Positions 24,319 through 33,337 of a DNA stretch of 56,604 nucleotides are shown here, piece after piece (positions within the stretch are counted from its first letter, which is position 1; each line of letters begins with the position of its first letter). Source of the stretch: Halomonas cupida (GTDB lineage: Bacteria; Pseudomonadota; Gammaproteobacteria; Pseudomonadales; Halomonadaceae). The translations under genes and the position numbers were made by a program. The notes under the pieces are model-generated. The model was not told the origin of the DNA and ran no database searches. It was given only the letters and a program-made list of their open reading frames with translations. The DNA lies in contig NZ_FRCA01000020.1 in the NCBI RefSeq assembly GCF_900142755.1, forward strand, positions 1-56,604, written 5' to 3'.

Positions 24319-25815
24319 TCAATCACCGGCGTTGTCGAGTCCGCGCTCAGCCATGGCTACCGCACGAAACAGCGCACGTCCCTTGTTCAGAGTTTCCTGC
24401 CACTCCATCTCCGGGACGGAATCTGCCACCACGCCTGCGCCACACTGCACATGCAGTTGGCCGTCCTTGATGACCGCGGTACGAATAGCGATGGCGGTAT
24501 CCATGTTGCCATGCCAGGAAAGATAGCCGACGGCACCAGAATAGACACCACGCTTGACCGGCTCGAGCTCATCAATGATTTCCATGGCTCGGATCTTGGG
24601 CGCGCCGGAAAGCGTGCCCGCCGGGAAGGTCGCACGCAGTACGTCCATGGCAGTGTAACCCGGCTTCAAGCGTCCAGTGACGTTGGAGACGATATGCATG
24701 ACATGGGAATAGCGCTCCACTGCCATTCGATCGGTGACCTCGACACTGCCGATCTCGCTGATACGGCCAACGTCATTGCGCCCGAGGTCGATCAGCATCA
24801 GATGCTCGGCGACCTCCTTGGGATCATCGAGTAGATCCTGCTCCAGCTCTCGGTCTTCGGCCTCGGTCTTGCCACGCACTCGCGTGCCGGCAATCGGGCG
24901 CACTGTGACCATGCCCTCCTCCAGACGGGTGAGGATTTCCGGCGAGGACCCCACCACATGATGATCGTCCAGATGCAGGAAGAACATGTACGGTGACGGA
25001 TTGAGACTGCGCAGCGCGCGATAGAGATCCAGCGGCTCTGCACCGAACTCGATGCTCATGCGTTGTGATGGCACACACTGCATCACATCGCCGGCCAGCA
25101 CATATTCCTTGACCCGCTCCACCGCCGCCTTGAAGCCCTCCTCGGTAAAGCCCGAGTTGAAGTGGCCTTCCTCGACCGGAGGGCGCTGCGCATTGACTGG
25201 CGGGCGCGAAAGCGCCAGTGGACTACGCAGCCGTTCCTCGAGGCTACGCAGGCGCTGTTGAGCATGTTCCAGCGCGGAGTCCTCGGACGGATCCGCATGG
25301 GTCCACAGCGTCAGGCGTCCATACAGGTTATCGAAGACCACCAGCTCTTCACTGACCATCAACAGGATGTCCGGCACCCCGATGGGATCCGGCTTTTCCA
25401 CCCCGGCCAGACGCGGTTCGATATAACGAATGGTGTCATAGCCGAAATAACCGACCAGGCCGCCATCGAAACGCGGCTGGTCATCGAGCTGAGGCACCTT
25501 GAAGCGGGCGTGGAAGTCTTCGATCCAGGTCAATGGATCCTCGACCTCGGTAACGCCCTGGGCGCGACCATCGATAAGATGCGTCACCGTATGTCCGCGC
25601 ACCTCGATACGTTCACGACACGGCAGACCAATGATCGAATAACGCCCCCACTTCTCGCCGCCCGTGACGGACTCGAGCAGAAAGGTCCAGGGGGCATCGG
25701 CCAGCTTCAGATAGGTGGATAGCGGCGTGTCCAGATCCGCCAGCACCTCACGGGTCACGGGAATACGGTTGTAACCGGCGTCGGCCAGTTGCTTGAATCG
25801 CTCGGCAGTCATCAT
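24319..25815 (-). CDS. trpE: Anthranilate synthase component I TrpE
   Basis: TrpE converts chorismate to anthranilate with ammonia from TrpG. The 498-residue protein has the N-terminal feedback-binding domain and the chorismate-binding domain with RPIAGTRVRG; the alanine in PIAGT distinguishes it from PabB, which has lysine there. The start at 25815 follows GAGGA eight bases upstream; an ATG directly after it at 25812 is an alternative. It is separated from trpG by 261 bp containing a trp leader. A second Trp-codon-rich leader lies upstream. Confidence 0.96.
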   Translation of the reverse strand: MMTAERFKQLADAGYNRIPVTREVLADLDTPLSTYLKLADAPWTFLLESVTGGEKWGRYSIIGLPCRERIEVRGHTVTHLIDGRAQGVTEVEDPLTWIEDFHARFKVPQLDDQPRFDGGLVGYFGYDTIRYIEPRLAGVEKPDPIGVPDILLMVSEELVVFDNLYGRLTLWTHADPSEDSALEHAQQRLRSLEERLRSPLALSRPPVNAQRPPVEEGHFNSGFTEEGFKAAVERVKEYVLAGDVMQCVPSQRMSIEFGAEPLDLYRALRSLNPSPYMFFLHLDDHHVVGSSPEILTRLEEGMVTVRPIAGTRVRGKTEAEDRELEQDLLDDPKEVAEHLMLIDLGRNDVGRISEIGSVEVTDRMAVERYSHVMHIVSNVTGRLKPGYTAMDVLRATFPAGTLSGAPKIRAMEIIDELEPVKRGVYSGAVGYLSWHGNMDTAIAIRTAVIKDGQLHVQCGAGVVADSVPEMEWQETLNKGRALFRAVAMAERGLDNAGD

Positions 25816-25838
25816 GCCTGGAGTCCTCGATATAACGG

Positions 25839-25885
25839 AAAACGATGGTGTTCTGGAGTGGCTCAGGGGATGAGCTTCACCATCG
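25839..25885 (-). terminator. Candidate attenuator hairpin of trpE
   Basis: On the minus strand CGATGGTG (25878-25885) can pair with CACCATCG (25843-25850), followed by TTTT (25839-25842). Within the loop, TGAGC and GCTCA form a small hairpin. The 5' arm contains the last Trp codon and stop of the leader peptide, so a ribosome stalled on Trp would prevent this stem. The T-run is short. Confidence 0.5.
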
Positions 25886-25912
25886 CCAGTCGCCGGCACG
25901 ATCCATGCTCAT
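25877..25912 (-). CDS. Candidate Trp leader peptide of trpE
   Basis: The ORF MSMDRAGDWRW ends in Trp-Arg-Trp-stop. It could also start at 25906, or at 25972 as a 31-residue peptide. Ribosome-site evidence is weak. Its position 62 bp before trpE and the overlap of its last codons with a terminator-like stem support a regulatory role. Attenuation of both trpE and trpGDC is known in Pseudomonas putida. Confidence 0.5.
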   Translation of the reverse strand: MSMDRAGDWRW

Positions 25913-26062
25913 GGGCGGGAGGCCGCTACGGGCCATCATCGAGGAACCTTGCTGTGGCATTGAGCTGTCCATTGCAGCGAATCCAACGTAGCTGGGAAGA
26001 GAGGCGCGCTATAGCAAAAAACAATCAATCGACAGGATGTCTATAGCGACTCCCGAAAGACA

Positions 26063-26728
26063 CTAAACGAGTTGCGCCAGCGATTCAACCAGCAGATCGG
26101 GCTGACTGGCGGCCACCGGCTCACCGTGATTGTAGCCATAGGGCACCGCGACAGTACGGAAACCAGCCGCCCTGCCTGCGGCAATATCATGACGCGAGTC
26201 ACCGATCATCACCGCTTGAGCAGGCTCCACTCCAAAGCGCTGACTGACGTGCAGCAAAGGCGCCGGATCCGGCTTGCGGCGTGTCAGGCTATCTCCCCCC
26301 AACCAACCTTCGAAATATCCATTGATGCCGAGAGTCTCGAGAATGGGGCACACAAAGGCTTCAGGCTTGTTGGTGACGATGTACTGAGGGATACCACGGG
26401 CCCAGAATCCCTTGATTGCCTCAAGGGCCCCCGGGTAAAGACGAGTGTGCTCACAGGGATGGCTGGCATACCAGCGCAGGAAATGTTCATGGGTGGCAGC
26501 CGCAAAGGCCTCGCCCGGCTCCTCGCCCAACGCATCAGCCAGGGCGCGCTCGATCAATACCCGAGAACCATTGCCGACCCAGTCGCGGACCTTGGCTTCA
26601 CCTGCGACAGGCAACGCCACTTCCTGCAGGGCTGCGTCCACTGCAGCGGCAAGGTCCGGGACCGAATCCACCAGGGTTCCGTCCAGATCAAAGACCGCGA
26701 GGTGTACGCCATCAAGTAGATGATGCAT
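26063..26728 (-). CDS. gph: Phosphoglycolate phosphatase, HAD family
   Basis: The 221-residue protein is a HAD-superfamily phosphatase. Motif I is AVFDLDGTLVDS (nucleophile Asp14, acid/base Asp16), motif II is YIVTNKP, then a lysine in RRKPDPAPL and motif IV MIGDSRHDIAAG. Family members remove the phosphate from 2-phosphoglycolate arising from DNA repair. The start MHHLLDG at 26728 is the only Met giving a normal N-terminus. It is divergent from ndh. Other small-phosphatase substrates cannot be excluded, but length and motifs favour Gph. Confidence 0.9.
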   Translation of the reverse strand: MHHLLDGVHLAVFDLDGTLVDSVPDLAAAVDAALQEVALPVAGEAKVRDWVGNGSRVLIERALADALGEEPGEAFAAATHEHFLRWYASHPCEHTRLYPGALEAIKGFWARGIPQYIVTNKPEAFVCPILETLGINGYFEGWLGGDSLTRRKPDPAPLLHVSQRFGVEPAQAVMIGDSRHDIAAGRAAGFRTVAVPYGYNHGEPVAASQPDLLVESLAQLV

Positions 26729-26945
26729 TTGTGGTTTTCCCGACCGAATCTGTGCACAGGCAAGCAGGATGCCAGAAATACCACCGCGGTCAATGCCTTC
26801 GGCGTACCTCACGTCATTCCTTTGGTTGTCAGACTTCGTCCAGGCGCTTCCGGTATGGGGCAGAACAGATCCGTTTGTTCCTGCCATGGCACACCAGCCC
26901 CCGATGTGCCTATGATGGCCATTCCACAAATTCAAGGAGCTCTTC

Positions 26946-28244
26946 ATGAGCAAACCCACCATAGTGGTTGTCGGCGGAGGAGCCGGCGGCCTCGAGCTGG
27001 TCACGCGCCTGGGCCGCAAGCTCGGTAGAAAGGACAGGGCAGATATTATTCTCGTGGACCGCAACTCCACCCATATCTGGAAGCCCCTTCTGCATGAAGT
27101 CGCCACCGGAGTCCTCGACTCGGGCCTCGACGAAATTTCCTACCAGGGCCATTCTGCCACCCACGGGTACCGCTTCCAGCGCGGCACCCTGAGCGACCTG
27201 GACCGCGATACCCAGCAGATTACCCTGGCACCGATCTCCGACGAGGACGGAAACGAGGTGTTGCCTGCACGTCAGATTCATTATGACCACCTGGTGCTGT
27301 CGGTCGGCAGTGTCAGCAATGACTTCGGCACCGAAGGCGTCAAGGAGCACTGTCACTTCCTCGACAGCCCCGCCCAGGCAGAAGGGTTCCGTAAGGCCCT
27401 GCTCAACACCTTTCTGCGCATCAGCGGCCGAGATGCCAGCGATAACCCGGTCATCACCGTGGGGATCATCGGTGCCGGTGCTACCGGTGTGGAGCTGGCT
27501 GCCGAACTGCATGATGCCTCACGCATGCTCAAGAGCTATGGCTTTACCTCGCTGGGCCGCGAGCACCTCAAGGTCCACCTGATCGAGGCCGCCCCCAAGG
27601 TGTTGCCGGTGCTACCGGATCGCATCAGCCAGGCGGTACACAGCGAACTGGAGAAGCTCGGGGTCAAGGTCCATGTGAACACCAGAGTCACCCGGGTCGA
27701 CGATACCGCCATTCATACATCGGACGAGGAGCAGATCGAGATTGATCTCGGTGTCTGGGCTGCCGGCATCAAGGCTCCGGCATTCCTCGCTGAGCTGGGA
27801 CTGGAAGTCGAACGCAACAACCGCATCAAGGTGGCCGCCACCATGCAGAGCCTCGATGACCCGCGTATTTTCGCCTTCGGTGACTGCGCCAGCTGTCCGC
27901 AGGAAGATGGCAGCATCGTGCCTCCACGTGCTCAGGCTGCCCATCAGCAGGCCAATGTCCTGTACCACAACCTGCTCGCCGCCATCGAAGACAAGCCGCT
28001 CAAGAACTTCAAGTTCCGCGACCACGGCTCATTGATCTCGCTGGCCCACTTCGATGCCATCGGCAGTCTGATGCGCGCAGCATCGGCCCGCAGCCTGTTC
28101 ATCGAGGGCAACCTGGCCAAATTCTTCTACGCCTCGCTGTATCGCATGCACCAGCGTGCCATCCACGGCACCGTCAAAACGGCCATGATGCTGGTCGTCG
28201 ACGGCCTGAATCGCTTCCTCAAGCCGCGCATGAAGCTTCACTGA
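26946..28244 (+). CDS. ndh: Type II NADH dehydrogenase
   Basis: NDH-2 is a single-subunit, non-proton-pumping NADH:quinone oxidoreductase bound to the inner membrane. The 432-residue protein has two dinucleotide-binding motifs: VVVGGGAGGLELV near residue 6 for FAD and VGIIGAGATGVELAAEL near 173 for NADH. A FAFGDCASCP segment lies near 310, and a C-terminal amphipathic region with basic residues is likely the membrane anchor. AAGGAG six bases upstream supports the start. A 16-bp stem terminator follows. Confidence 0.95.
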   Translation: MSKPTIVVVGGGAGGLELVTRLGRKLGRKDRADIILVDRNSTHIWKPLLHEVATGVLDSGLDEISYQGHSATHGYRFQRGTLSDLDRDTQQITLAPISDEDGNEVLPARQIHYDHLVLSVGSVSNDFGTEGVKEHCHFLDSPAQAEGFRKALLNTFLRISGRDASDNPVITVGIIGAGATGVELAAELHDASRMLKSYGFTSLGREHLKVHLIEAAPKVLPVLPDRISQAVHSELEKLGVKVHVNTRVTRVDDTAIHTSDEEQIEIDLGVWAAGIKAPAFLAELGLEVERNNRIKVAATMQSLDDPRIFAFGDCASCPQEDGSIVPPRAQAAHQQANVLYHNLLAAIEDKPLKNFKFRDHGSLISLAHFDAIGSLMRAASARSLFIEGNLAKFFYASLYRMHQRAIHGTVKTAMMLVVDGLNRFLKPRMKLH

Positions 28245-28263
28245 CAGCAATTCCCTGCCCAGA

Positions 28264-28299
28264 AACCAGCCAGGCTGCCGAATGGCAGCCTGGCTGGTT
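28264..28299. terminator. Bidirectional terminator between ndh and mscS
   Basis: A perfect 16-bp stem (AACCAGCCAGGCTGCC and its complement) with loop GAAT lies between two convergent genes. Confidence 0.85.
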
Positions 28300-28314
28300 T
28301 GCATGGAGGGAAGC

Positions 28315-29175
28315 CTATAGAGAAGGCTTGTCCTGCGGTTGATCGTCATGATGGTAGACATGCACATCACGCTGCGGGAACGGAATGCTGATACCTTCCC
28401 GGTCGAAACGGCGTTTGATGTCTTCGGTCAACTCCCAGTATACATCCCAGTAATCGGCGGCCTTGACCCAGGGACGCACGATCCACACCACCGCCGAGTC
28501 GTCCATGGCGTTGATACGGATGTTGGGTGCCGGCGCATCAAGAACACGAGCGTCATCGGCCACCGCCGCTTCCAGTACTCGGCGCACAGTATCGATATCA
28601 TCGTCATAACCGACACCGACAGCCAGATCGACACGGCGAGTGGCATGAGCGGAATAGTTGGTGATGGCACCGTTCATCATCTGCCCATTGGGTACGATGA
28701 TCTTGCGGTTGTCCGGCGTGGTCAGTTCAGAGGTAAATATCTGCACATCCTCGACTGTACCACTGACGCCTCCCGCCTCGACATAGTCACCGATCCGGTA
28801 GGGGCGGAAGATAATGACCATCACGCCGGCAGCAAAGTTGGCCAGTGACCCCTGAAGCGCCAGGCCAATGGCCAGACCGGCGGCACCGATCACGGCAATC
28901 AACGAAGCGGTCTGGATGCCGATCTTGCTGATCGCAGCGAGGATCACGAACAGCAGCAGCAGCGTATAGATGATGTTGCCGAGGAATTTCACCAGCAAGG
29001 GTTCGAGCTTGGCCCGCTCCATGCCCTTGATGGTCATGCGATGCACTGCCTTGGCGACCCAGCGCCCGATGATGAAGATGGCCGCGGCGGCCACCAGATT
29101 GATGGCGAATTGTAGGCCGGTGGTCGAGGCGAACTCGATCAGGGCATCAACGTTCAGATTCTGCATAAACTCCAT
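28315..29175 (-). CDS. mscS: Small-conductance mechanosensitive channel MscS
   Basis: The 286 residues equal the length of E. coli MscS. Three N-terminal membrane helices are visible; the pore-lining TM3 carries the Gly/Ala-packed GAAGLAIGLALQGSLANFAAGVMV near residues 100-125. A beta domain with FRPYRIGDYVEAGG and a cytosolic alpha/beta cage follow. It releases solutes upon hypo-osmotic shock, which would suit a halophile, though that link is inference. It is convergent with ndh and monocistronic. Confidence 0.95.
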   Translation of the reverse strand: MEFMQNLNVDALIEFASTTGLQFAINLVAAAAIFIIGRWVAKAVHRMTIKGMERAKLEPLLVKFLGNIIYTLLLLFVILAAISKIGIQTASLIAVIGAAGLAIGLALQGSLANFAAGVMVIIFRPYRIGDYVEAGGVSGTVEDVQIFTSELTTPDNRKIIVPNGQMMNGAITNYSAHATRRVDLAVGVGYDDDIDTVRRVLEAAVADDARVLDAPAPNIRINAMDDSAVVWIVRPWVKAADYWDVYWELTEDIKRRFDREGISIPFPQRDVHVYHHDDQPQDKPSL

Positions 29176-29198
29176 GTACTACTCCTCTTGAGGATTCC

Positions 29199-29561
29199 CT
29201 ATGGCGGATGCTTCAGGTTCTGTCCCGGTGACGAGTCATCCGGCTGTTCTGTCGTTCCCCGAGAGAACGGCCCTGCCTCTCCTCCACCATGTGCGATCCA
29301 GCGACGCTTGTCAGCGGCCGACATACGCTTGACCCGCGCTTCCTCGCGCAATGCATCGCCATGGTCGCCAACCAACGCCTGATGAACAAGCGTCAAGGGG
29401 CCACGACCACGCAGGGCCTTGGCGCCACGTCCACGACAATGCTGCTCGAATCGACGGGCCACATCGGTGGAGATGCCGGTGTATAACGCCCCGGCCGCCG
29501 TCTCTACAACATAGATGTACCAGACCTGCACAATATAGTCGTCTTTGTCGCACATAGTCAT
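29199..29561 (-). CDS. GIY-YIG domain protein (YhbQ/UPF0213-like)
   Basis: A protein of about 120 residues starting with a GIY-YIG nuclease core: WYIYVVETAAGALYTGISTDVARRFEQH near residues 12-40, then the RGRGPLTLVHQ and REEARVKRM helices. Members act on DNA, but their cellular role is poorly defined. The start is uncertain, with ATGs at 29561 and 29555 and no good ribosome site. The C-terminal tail after residue 95 is low-complexity and not part of the domain. Confidence 0.8.
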   Translation of the reverse strand: MTMCDKDDYIVQVWYIYVVETAAGALYTGISTDVARRFEQHCRGRGAKALRGRGPLTLVHQALVGDHGDALREEARVKRMSAADKRRWIAHGGGEAGPFSRGTTEQPDDSSPGQNLKHPP

Positions 29562-29624
29562 TTGAGCACAATTACCTGGGCTACAGATCGCTACTGGAGA
29601 CACAGCGCCAGGGTCTTCTGCGTA

Positions 29625-30323
29625 TCAGGCAAGGCTGGCCAACTCGCGACGGAACTCGGCCATCACCGAATCATAGCCATTGGCATCATGCTGCTGCCGG
29701 GCCCCGAAAACCGCCGAACCGGCGACAAAGGTATCGGCACCGGCACGGGCTATCTCGGCGATGTTGTCGACCTTGACGCCTCCATCCACCTCGAGGCGAA
29801 TGTCGCGGCCACTGGCCTCGATGCGCTGACGCGCCTGGCGCAGCTTGTCGAGCGTCGAGGGAATGAACGACTGACCACCAAACCCCGGGTTGACGCTCAT
29901 CAGCAGGATCATGTCCACCTTGTCCATGACATAGTCCAGGTAGCTCAGCGGAGTTGCCGGATTGAACACCAGGCCAGACTTGCAGCCGCTGTCACGGACC
30001 AGTTGCAGTGAGCGGTCGATATGGTCCGATGCTTCCGGGTGGAACGTGATGTAAGTCGCTCCCGCCTCGGCGAAGTCACCGATCAGGCGATCCACTGGAT
30101 TGACCATCAGATGCACATCAATGGGAGCCGTCACCCCGTGCTTGCGCAGCGCCTCGCAGACCATCGGGCCGATGGTCAGGTTGGGGACGAAATGGTTGTC
30201 CATCACATCGAAGTGAACAATGTCGGCGCCGGATGCCAATACATTGTCGACCTCTTCACCCAGACGGGCGAAGTCGGCGGAGAGAATTGAGGGGGCGATC
30301 AGAAAATCGGAGGTCGCTGTCAT
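29625..30323 (-). CDS. rpe: Ribulose-phosphate 3-epimerase
   Basis: Rpe interconverts ribulose 5-phosphate and xylulose 5-phosphate. The 232-residue TIM barrel shows IAPSILSADFARLGEE at the N-terminus, the metal ligands in HFDVMDNHFVPN and VHLMV, and SVNPGFGGQ with the C-terminal VDGGV and VAGSAVF phosphate-binding motifs. In many proteobacteria rpe, gph and trpE lie in one chain; here they are close but interrupted by ndh, mscS and the GIY-YIG gene. Confidence 0.96.
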   Translation of the reverse strand: MTATSDFLIAPSILSADFARLGEEVDNVLASGADIVHFDVMDNHFVPNLTIGPMVCEALRKHGVTAPIDVHLMVNPVDRLIGDFAEAGATYITFHPEASDHIDRSLQLVRDSGCKSGLVFNPATPLSYLDYVMDKVDMILLMSVNPGFGGQSFIPSTLDKLRQARQRIEASGRDIRLEVDGGVKVDNIAEIARAGADTFVAGSAVFGARQQHDANGYDSVMAEFRRELASLA

Positions 30324-30414
30324 GATGAGATCCGCGAAGCTGGGCAGAAAAGCCGCATTCTATCAGCTTATGGCGACCCCATGTCGGGAGCAGCAGCGGT
30401 TCTGTGTACAGTTC

Positions 30415-30460
30415 GATATTCCATAATCATATATTCCAAAATATAATAACCAGAAGGATT
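30415..30460 (+). promoter_or_regulatory. A/T-rich promoter region of the sulfate importer operon
   Basis: A consensus TATAAT at 30442-30447 lies in an A/T-rich island about 114 bases before the cysP start. The -35 region is poor (TTCCAT with 17-bp spacing), as is usual at promoters that need an activator. Two ATTCCA copies lie nearby. CysB control is inferred. Confidence 0.45.
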
Positions 30461-30560
30461 GTAATTCCCATTGAACAGCCATAGCCTGCTTACAATACGC
30501 ATCTCAACAGCAGCGTTCTCCCACATCAACGTTCTCTCACAGTCAACAAGGAGTCAGCAC

Positions 30561-31583
30561 ATGCCTTTGCCCCTGTTTCTGCGCCGTTCGGTACTCACAC
30601 TGACACTGGCCAGCGCCATGACGGCTGGCATTGCAGCTCCGGCGATGGCAGAGGATCGCGAACTGTTGAATTCGTCCTACGATATTGCCCGTGAGTTGTT
30701 CGCCACGCTCAACCCACAGTTCCAACAGCACTGGCAGGCCGAGCACGGCGACAACCTGAGCATCCAGCAGTCCCATAGCGGCTCCTCCGCTCAGGCACGC
30801 GCCATCCTCCAGGGGCTGCGCGCCGACGTGGTGACCTACAACCAGGTCACCGATGTCCAGGTACTGGCCGATGAAGGCCTGGTCGCCGCGGACTGGCAGG
30901 ACCAACTGCCCAACAATGCGTCTCCCTACTACTCCACCACGGCCTTCCTGGTACGCAAGGGCAATCCGCTCGGCATCGACAGCTGGGATGACCTCGCCGC
31001 CGAGGATGTGGAACTGGTATTCCCCAACCCCAAGACGTCGGGTAATGGCCGTTATACCTACCTCGCCGCCTGGGGTGCGGCCGAGCGCATGTTCGATGGT
31101 GATGAAGACCAGGTTCGCGAATTCATGCGCAACTTTCTCGGCAACGTGAAGGTATTCGACACTGGCGGCCGTGGCGCGACCACCAGCTTCATCGAGCGCG
31201 GTATCGGCGATGTGCTGATCAGCTTCGAATCCGAGGTCAACAACATCCGAGAGGAATACGGCAGCGACGAGTATGACGTCGTGGTACCGCCGGTCAGTAT
31301 CCTCGCCGAGTTCCCGGTGGCGGTGGTCGAGGAAAATGCCGAGCGCAACGGCAATACCGGCCTGGCACAGGCGTATCTCGAGTACCTGTACAGCGAAGAG
31401 GCCCAGCGCACCCTTGCCGGCTTCAACTACCGCGTGCATGACGAGAAGGTCGTTGAGGAGTTTGCCGACCGCTTCCCGGACACCGAGCTGTTCGAGGTCC
31501 AGGAAGTCTTCGGCGGCTGGCCTGAAGCAATGGAAACCCATTTCGCCGGTGGTGGTGAACTGGACCAGCTCCAGCGCCGCTGA
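30561..31583 (+). CDS. cysP: Sulfate/thiosulfate ABC transporter substrate-binding protein
   Basis: The 340-residue precursor has a Sec signal peptide (RRSVLTLTLASAMTAGIAAPAMA, cleavage near residue 30). The mature part starts with the sulfate-binding family pattern SSYDIARELFATLNPQF and contains SHSGSSAQARAI and PNPKTSGNGRY, which form the anion site. It binds sulfate or thiosulfate in the periplasm and hands it to CysT/CysW. AAGGAG seven bases upstream supports the ATG at 30561. It could equally be named sbp. It is followed after 66 bp by cysT. Confidence 0.93.
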   Translation: MPLPLFLRRSVLTLTLASAMTAGIAAPAMAEDRELLNSSYDIARELFATLNPQFQQHWQAEHGDNLSIQQSHSGSSAQARAILQGLRADVVTYNQVTDVQVLADEGLVAADWQDQLPNNASPYYSTTAFLVRKGNPLGIDSWDDLAAEDVELVFPNPKTSGNGRYTYLAAWGAAERMFDGDEDQVREFMRNFLGNVKVFDTGGRGATTSFIERGIGDVLISFESEVNNIREEYGSDEYDVVVPPVSILAEFPVAVVEENAERNGNTGLAQAYLEYLYSEEAQRTLAGFNYRVHDEKVVEEFADRFPDTELFEVQEVFGGWPEAMETHFAGGGELDQLQRR

Positions 31584-31649
31584 TGGTCGATCCCGATGGC
31601 TTGCAAGACATGACTTCCGCGATATGACGATACGGCTGTGTAACCTGAT

Positions 31650-32510
31650 ATGAAGGCTCTATCACTTCCAGGGTCCCTTTCCGCCCGGCGCCGTGTGCTG
31701 CCGGGCTTTGGCCTTTCACTGGGCATCAGCCTGACGTTCGTCTCGCTGGTCCTGCTGCTGCCATTGACCGGCCTTGTCGGCCAGCTCAAGGGGCTGTCCC
31801 TGGCTGAATACTGGTACATCATCAGTGATCCTCGCGTGGTCGCCAGCTATCTGACGACCATCGGCGGGGCCGCCGTCGCCTCGCTGATCAATGCCGTCTT
31901 CGGACTGCTGCTGGCCTGGGTACTGGTGCGTTACGAATTCCCCGGCAAGCGCCTGCTGGATGCACTGATGGACCTGCCCTTCGCCCTGCCCACCGCGGTG
32001 GCCGGTATTACCCTGGCCACGCTCTACTCAAGCAACGGCTGGATGGGCAAGTTGCTGGAGCCGCTGGGCTGGCAGGTGTCCTATACTTGGCTGGGCATTG
32101 CACTGGCCATGGCGTTCACCAGCATCCCCTTCGTGGTACGTACGGTACAGCCGGTACTGGAGGACCTTCCCGGAGAGGTCGATGAAGCCGCGATGAGTCT
32201 GGGAGCACGCGATTCCGTGGCCTTTCGCCGAGTGATTCTGCCGCATCTATGGCCTGCACTGGTCACCGGGACCGGGCTGGCCTTCGTACGCTCCCTCGGT
32301 GAGTTCGGCGCAGTCATCTTCATCGCCGGCAACCAGCCCTACGAGACCGAGATCACCTCGCTGATGATCTTCGTCAAGCTGCAGGAATACGACTATGTCG
32401 GTGCCTCGGCCATTGCCTCGGTGGTGCTGGCCAGTTCACTGCTGCTACTGCTGGCCATCAACATCTGGCAGGGGCGTTTCATTCGTCGCCTGCACGGAGG
32501 ACATGGCTGA
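31650..32510 (+). CDS. cysT: Sulfate ABC transporter permease CysT
   Basis: The 286-residue inner-membrane permease has about six helices and the BPD permease signature EAAMSLGARDSVAFRRVILPHL (near residues 178-200) that docks on the ATPase. LPTAVAGITLATLYSSNGWMG is typical of CysT/CysU. It forms a heterodimer with CysW; their genes overlap by one base (TGATG), indicating coupling. Confidence 0.95.
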   Translation: MKALSLPGSLSARRRVLPGFGLSLGISLTFVSLVLLLPLTGLVGQLKGLSLAEYWYIISDPRVVASYLTTIGGAAVASLINAVFGLLLAWVLVRYEFPGKRLLDALMDLPFALPTAVAGITLATLYSSNGWMGKLLEPLGWQVSYTWLGIALAMAFTSIPFVVRTVQPVLEDLPGEVDEAAMSLGARDSVAFRRVILPHLWPALVTGTGLAFVRSLGEFGAVIFIAGNQPYETEITSLMIFVKLQEYDYVGASAIASVVLASSLLLLLAINIWQGRFIRRLHGGHG

Positions 32511-33337
32511 TGCAACGCATTGGAGACACTCGCTGGGTGCGCATCACCCTGATCACGGCGGCAGTGGGTCTGGCCAGCCTGTTCCTGTTGCTGCCGCTGT
32601 TGGCAATCTTTGCCCAGGCCTTTGCTGCAGGTATCAACACCTTCGTCAGCAACGTAACGGACCATTTCACTCTGGCGGCCATCGGCCTGACCCTGGTCAT
32701 CGCCGCATTGACCATTCCCGTCAACCTGGTGTTCGGCGTCATGCTCGCGTGGCTGGTCACGCGGTTCAGCTTCCCTGGACGGCGCCTATTGCAGACACTG
32801 ATCGATATTCCCTTTGCCATCTCCCCCGTGGTCGCCGGCTTGATCTATCTGCTGCTGTACGGCCGCAACGGCTGGGTCGGCGGCTGGCTGGACAGCCATG
32901 ATATCCAACTGATGTTCGCCTGGCCGGGCATTCTGATGGTCACCATCTTCGTCACCTGCCCCTTTGTTGCCCGCGAGCTGATCCCACTGATGCAGGCTCA
33001 GGGCTCACGCGAAGAAGAAGCTGCCGTGACCCTGGGCGCACGAGGCTTCACGCTGTTCCGTCGTGTCACCCTGCCCAATATCCGCTGGGCGCTGCTGTAT
33101 GGCGTCATTCTGACCAACGCCCGTGCTGTCGGTGAGTTCGGCGCAGTGTCCGTGGTTTCCGGCGCCATCCGTGGCGAAACCAACACTCTGCCCCTTCATG
33201 TCGAACTGCTGTATCAGGATTACAACACCGTTGGCGCCTTCGCCAGCGCCGCCCTGCTGGCCTTGATCGCACTATTCACCCTGGCCGCCAAGGCCCTGCT
33301 CGAGTGGCGCGCTGCGCCGAGGGAGGCTCACTCATGA
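32510..33337 (+). CDS. cysW: Sulfate ABC transporter permease CysW
   Basis: The 275-residue inner-membrane permease partners CysT. It has about six helices and the coupling motif EEEAAVTLGARGFTLFRRVTLP near residue 165, plus PFAISPVVAGLIYLLLYG typical of CysW. It overlaps cysT by one base and cysA by four bases (ATGA), so the three are translated as a unit. Confidence 0.95.
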   Translation: MQRIGDTRWVRITLITAAVGLASLFLLLPLLAIFAQAFAAGINTFVSNVTDHFTLAAIGLTLVIAALTIPVNLVFGVMLAWLVTRFSFPGRRLLQTLIDIPFAISPVVAGLIYLLLYGRNGWVGGWLDSHDIQLMFAWPGILMVTIFVTCPFVARELIPLMQAQGSREEEAAVTLGARGFTLFRRVTLPNIRWALLYGVILTNARAVGEFGAVSVVSGAIRGETNTLPLHVELLYQDYNTVGAFASAALLALIALFTLAAKALLEWRAAPREAHS

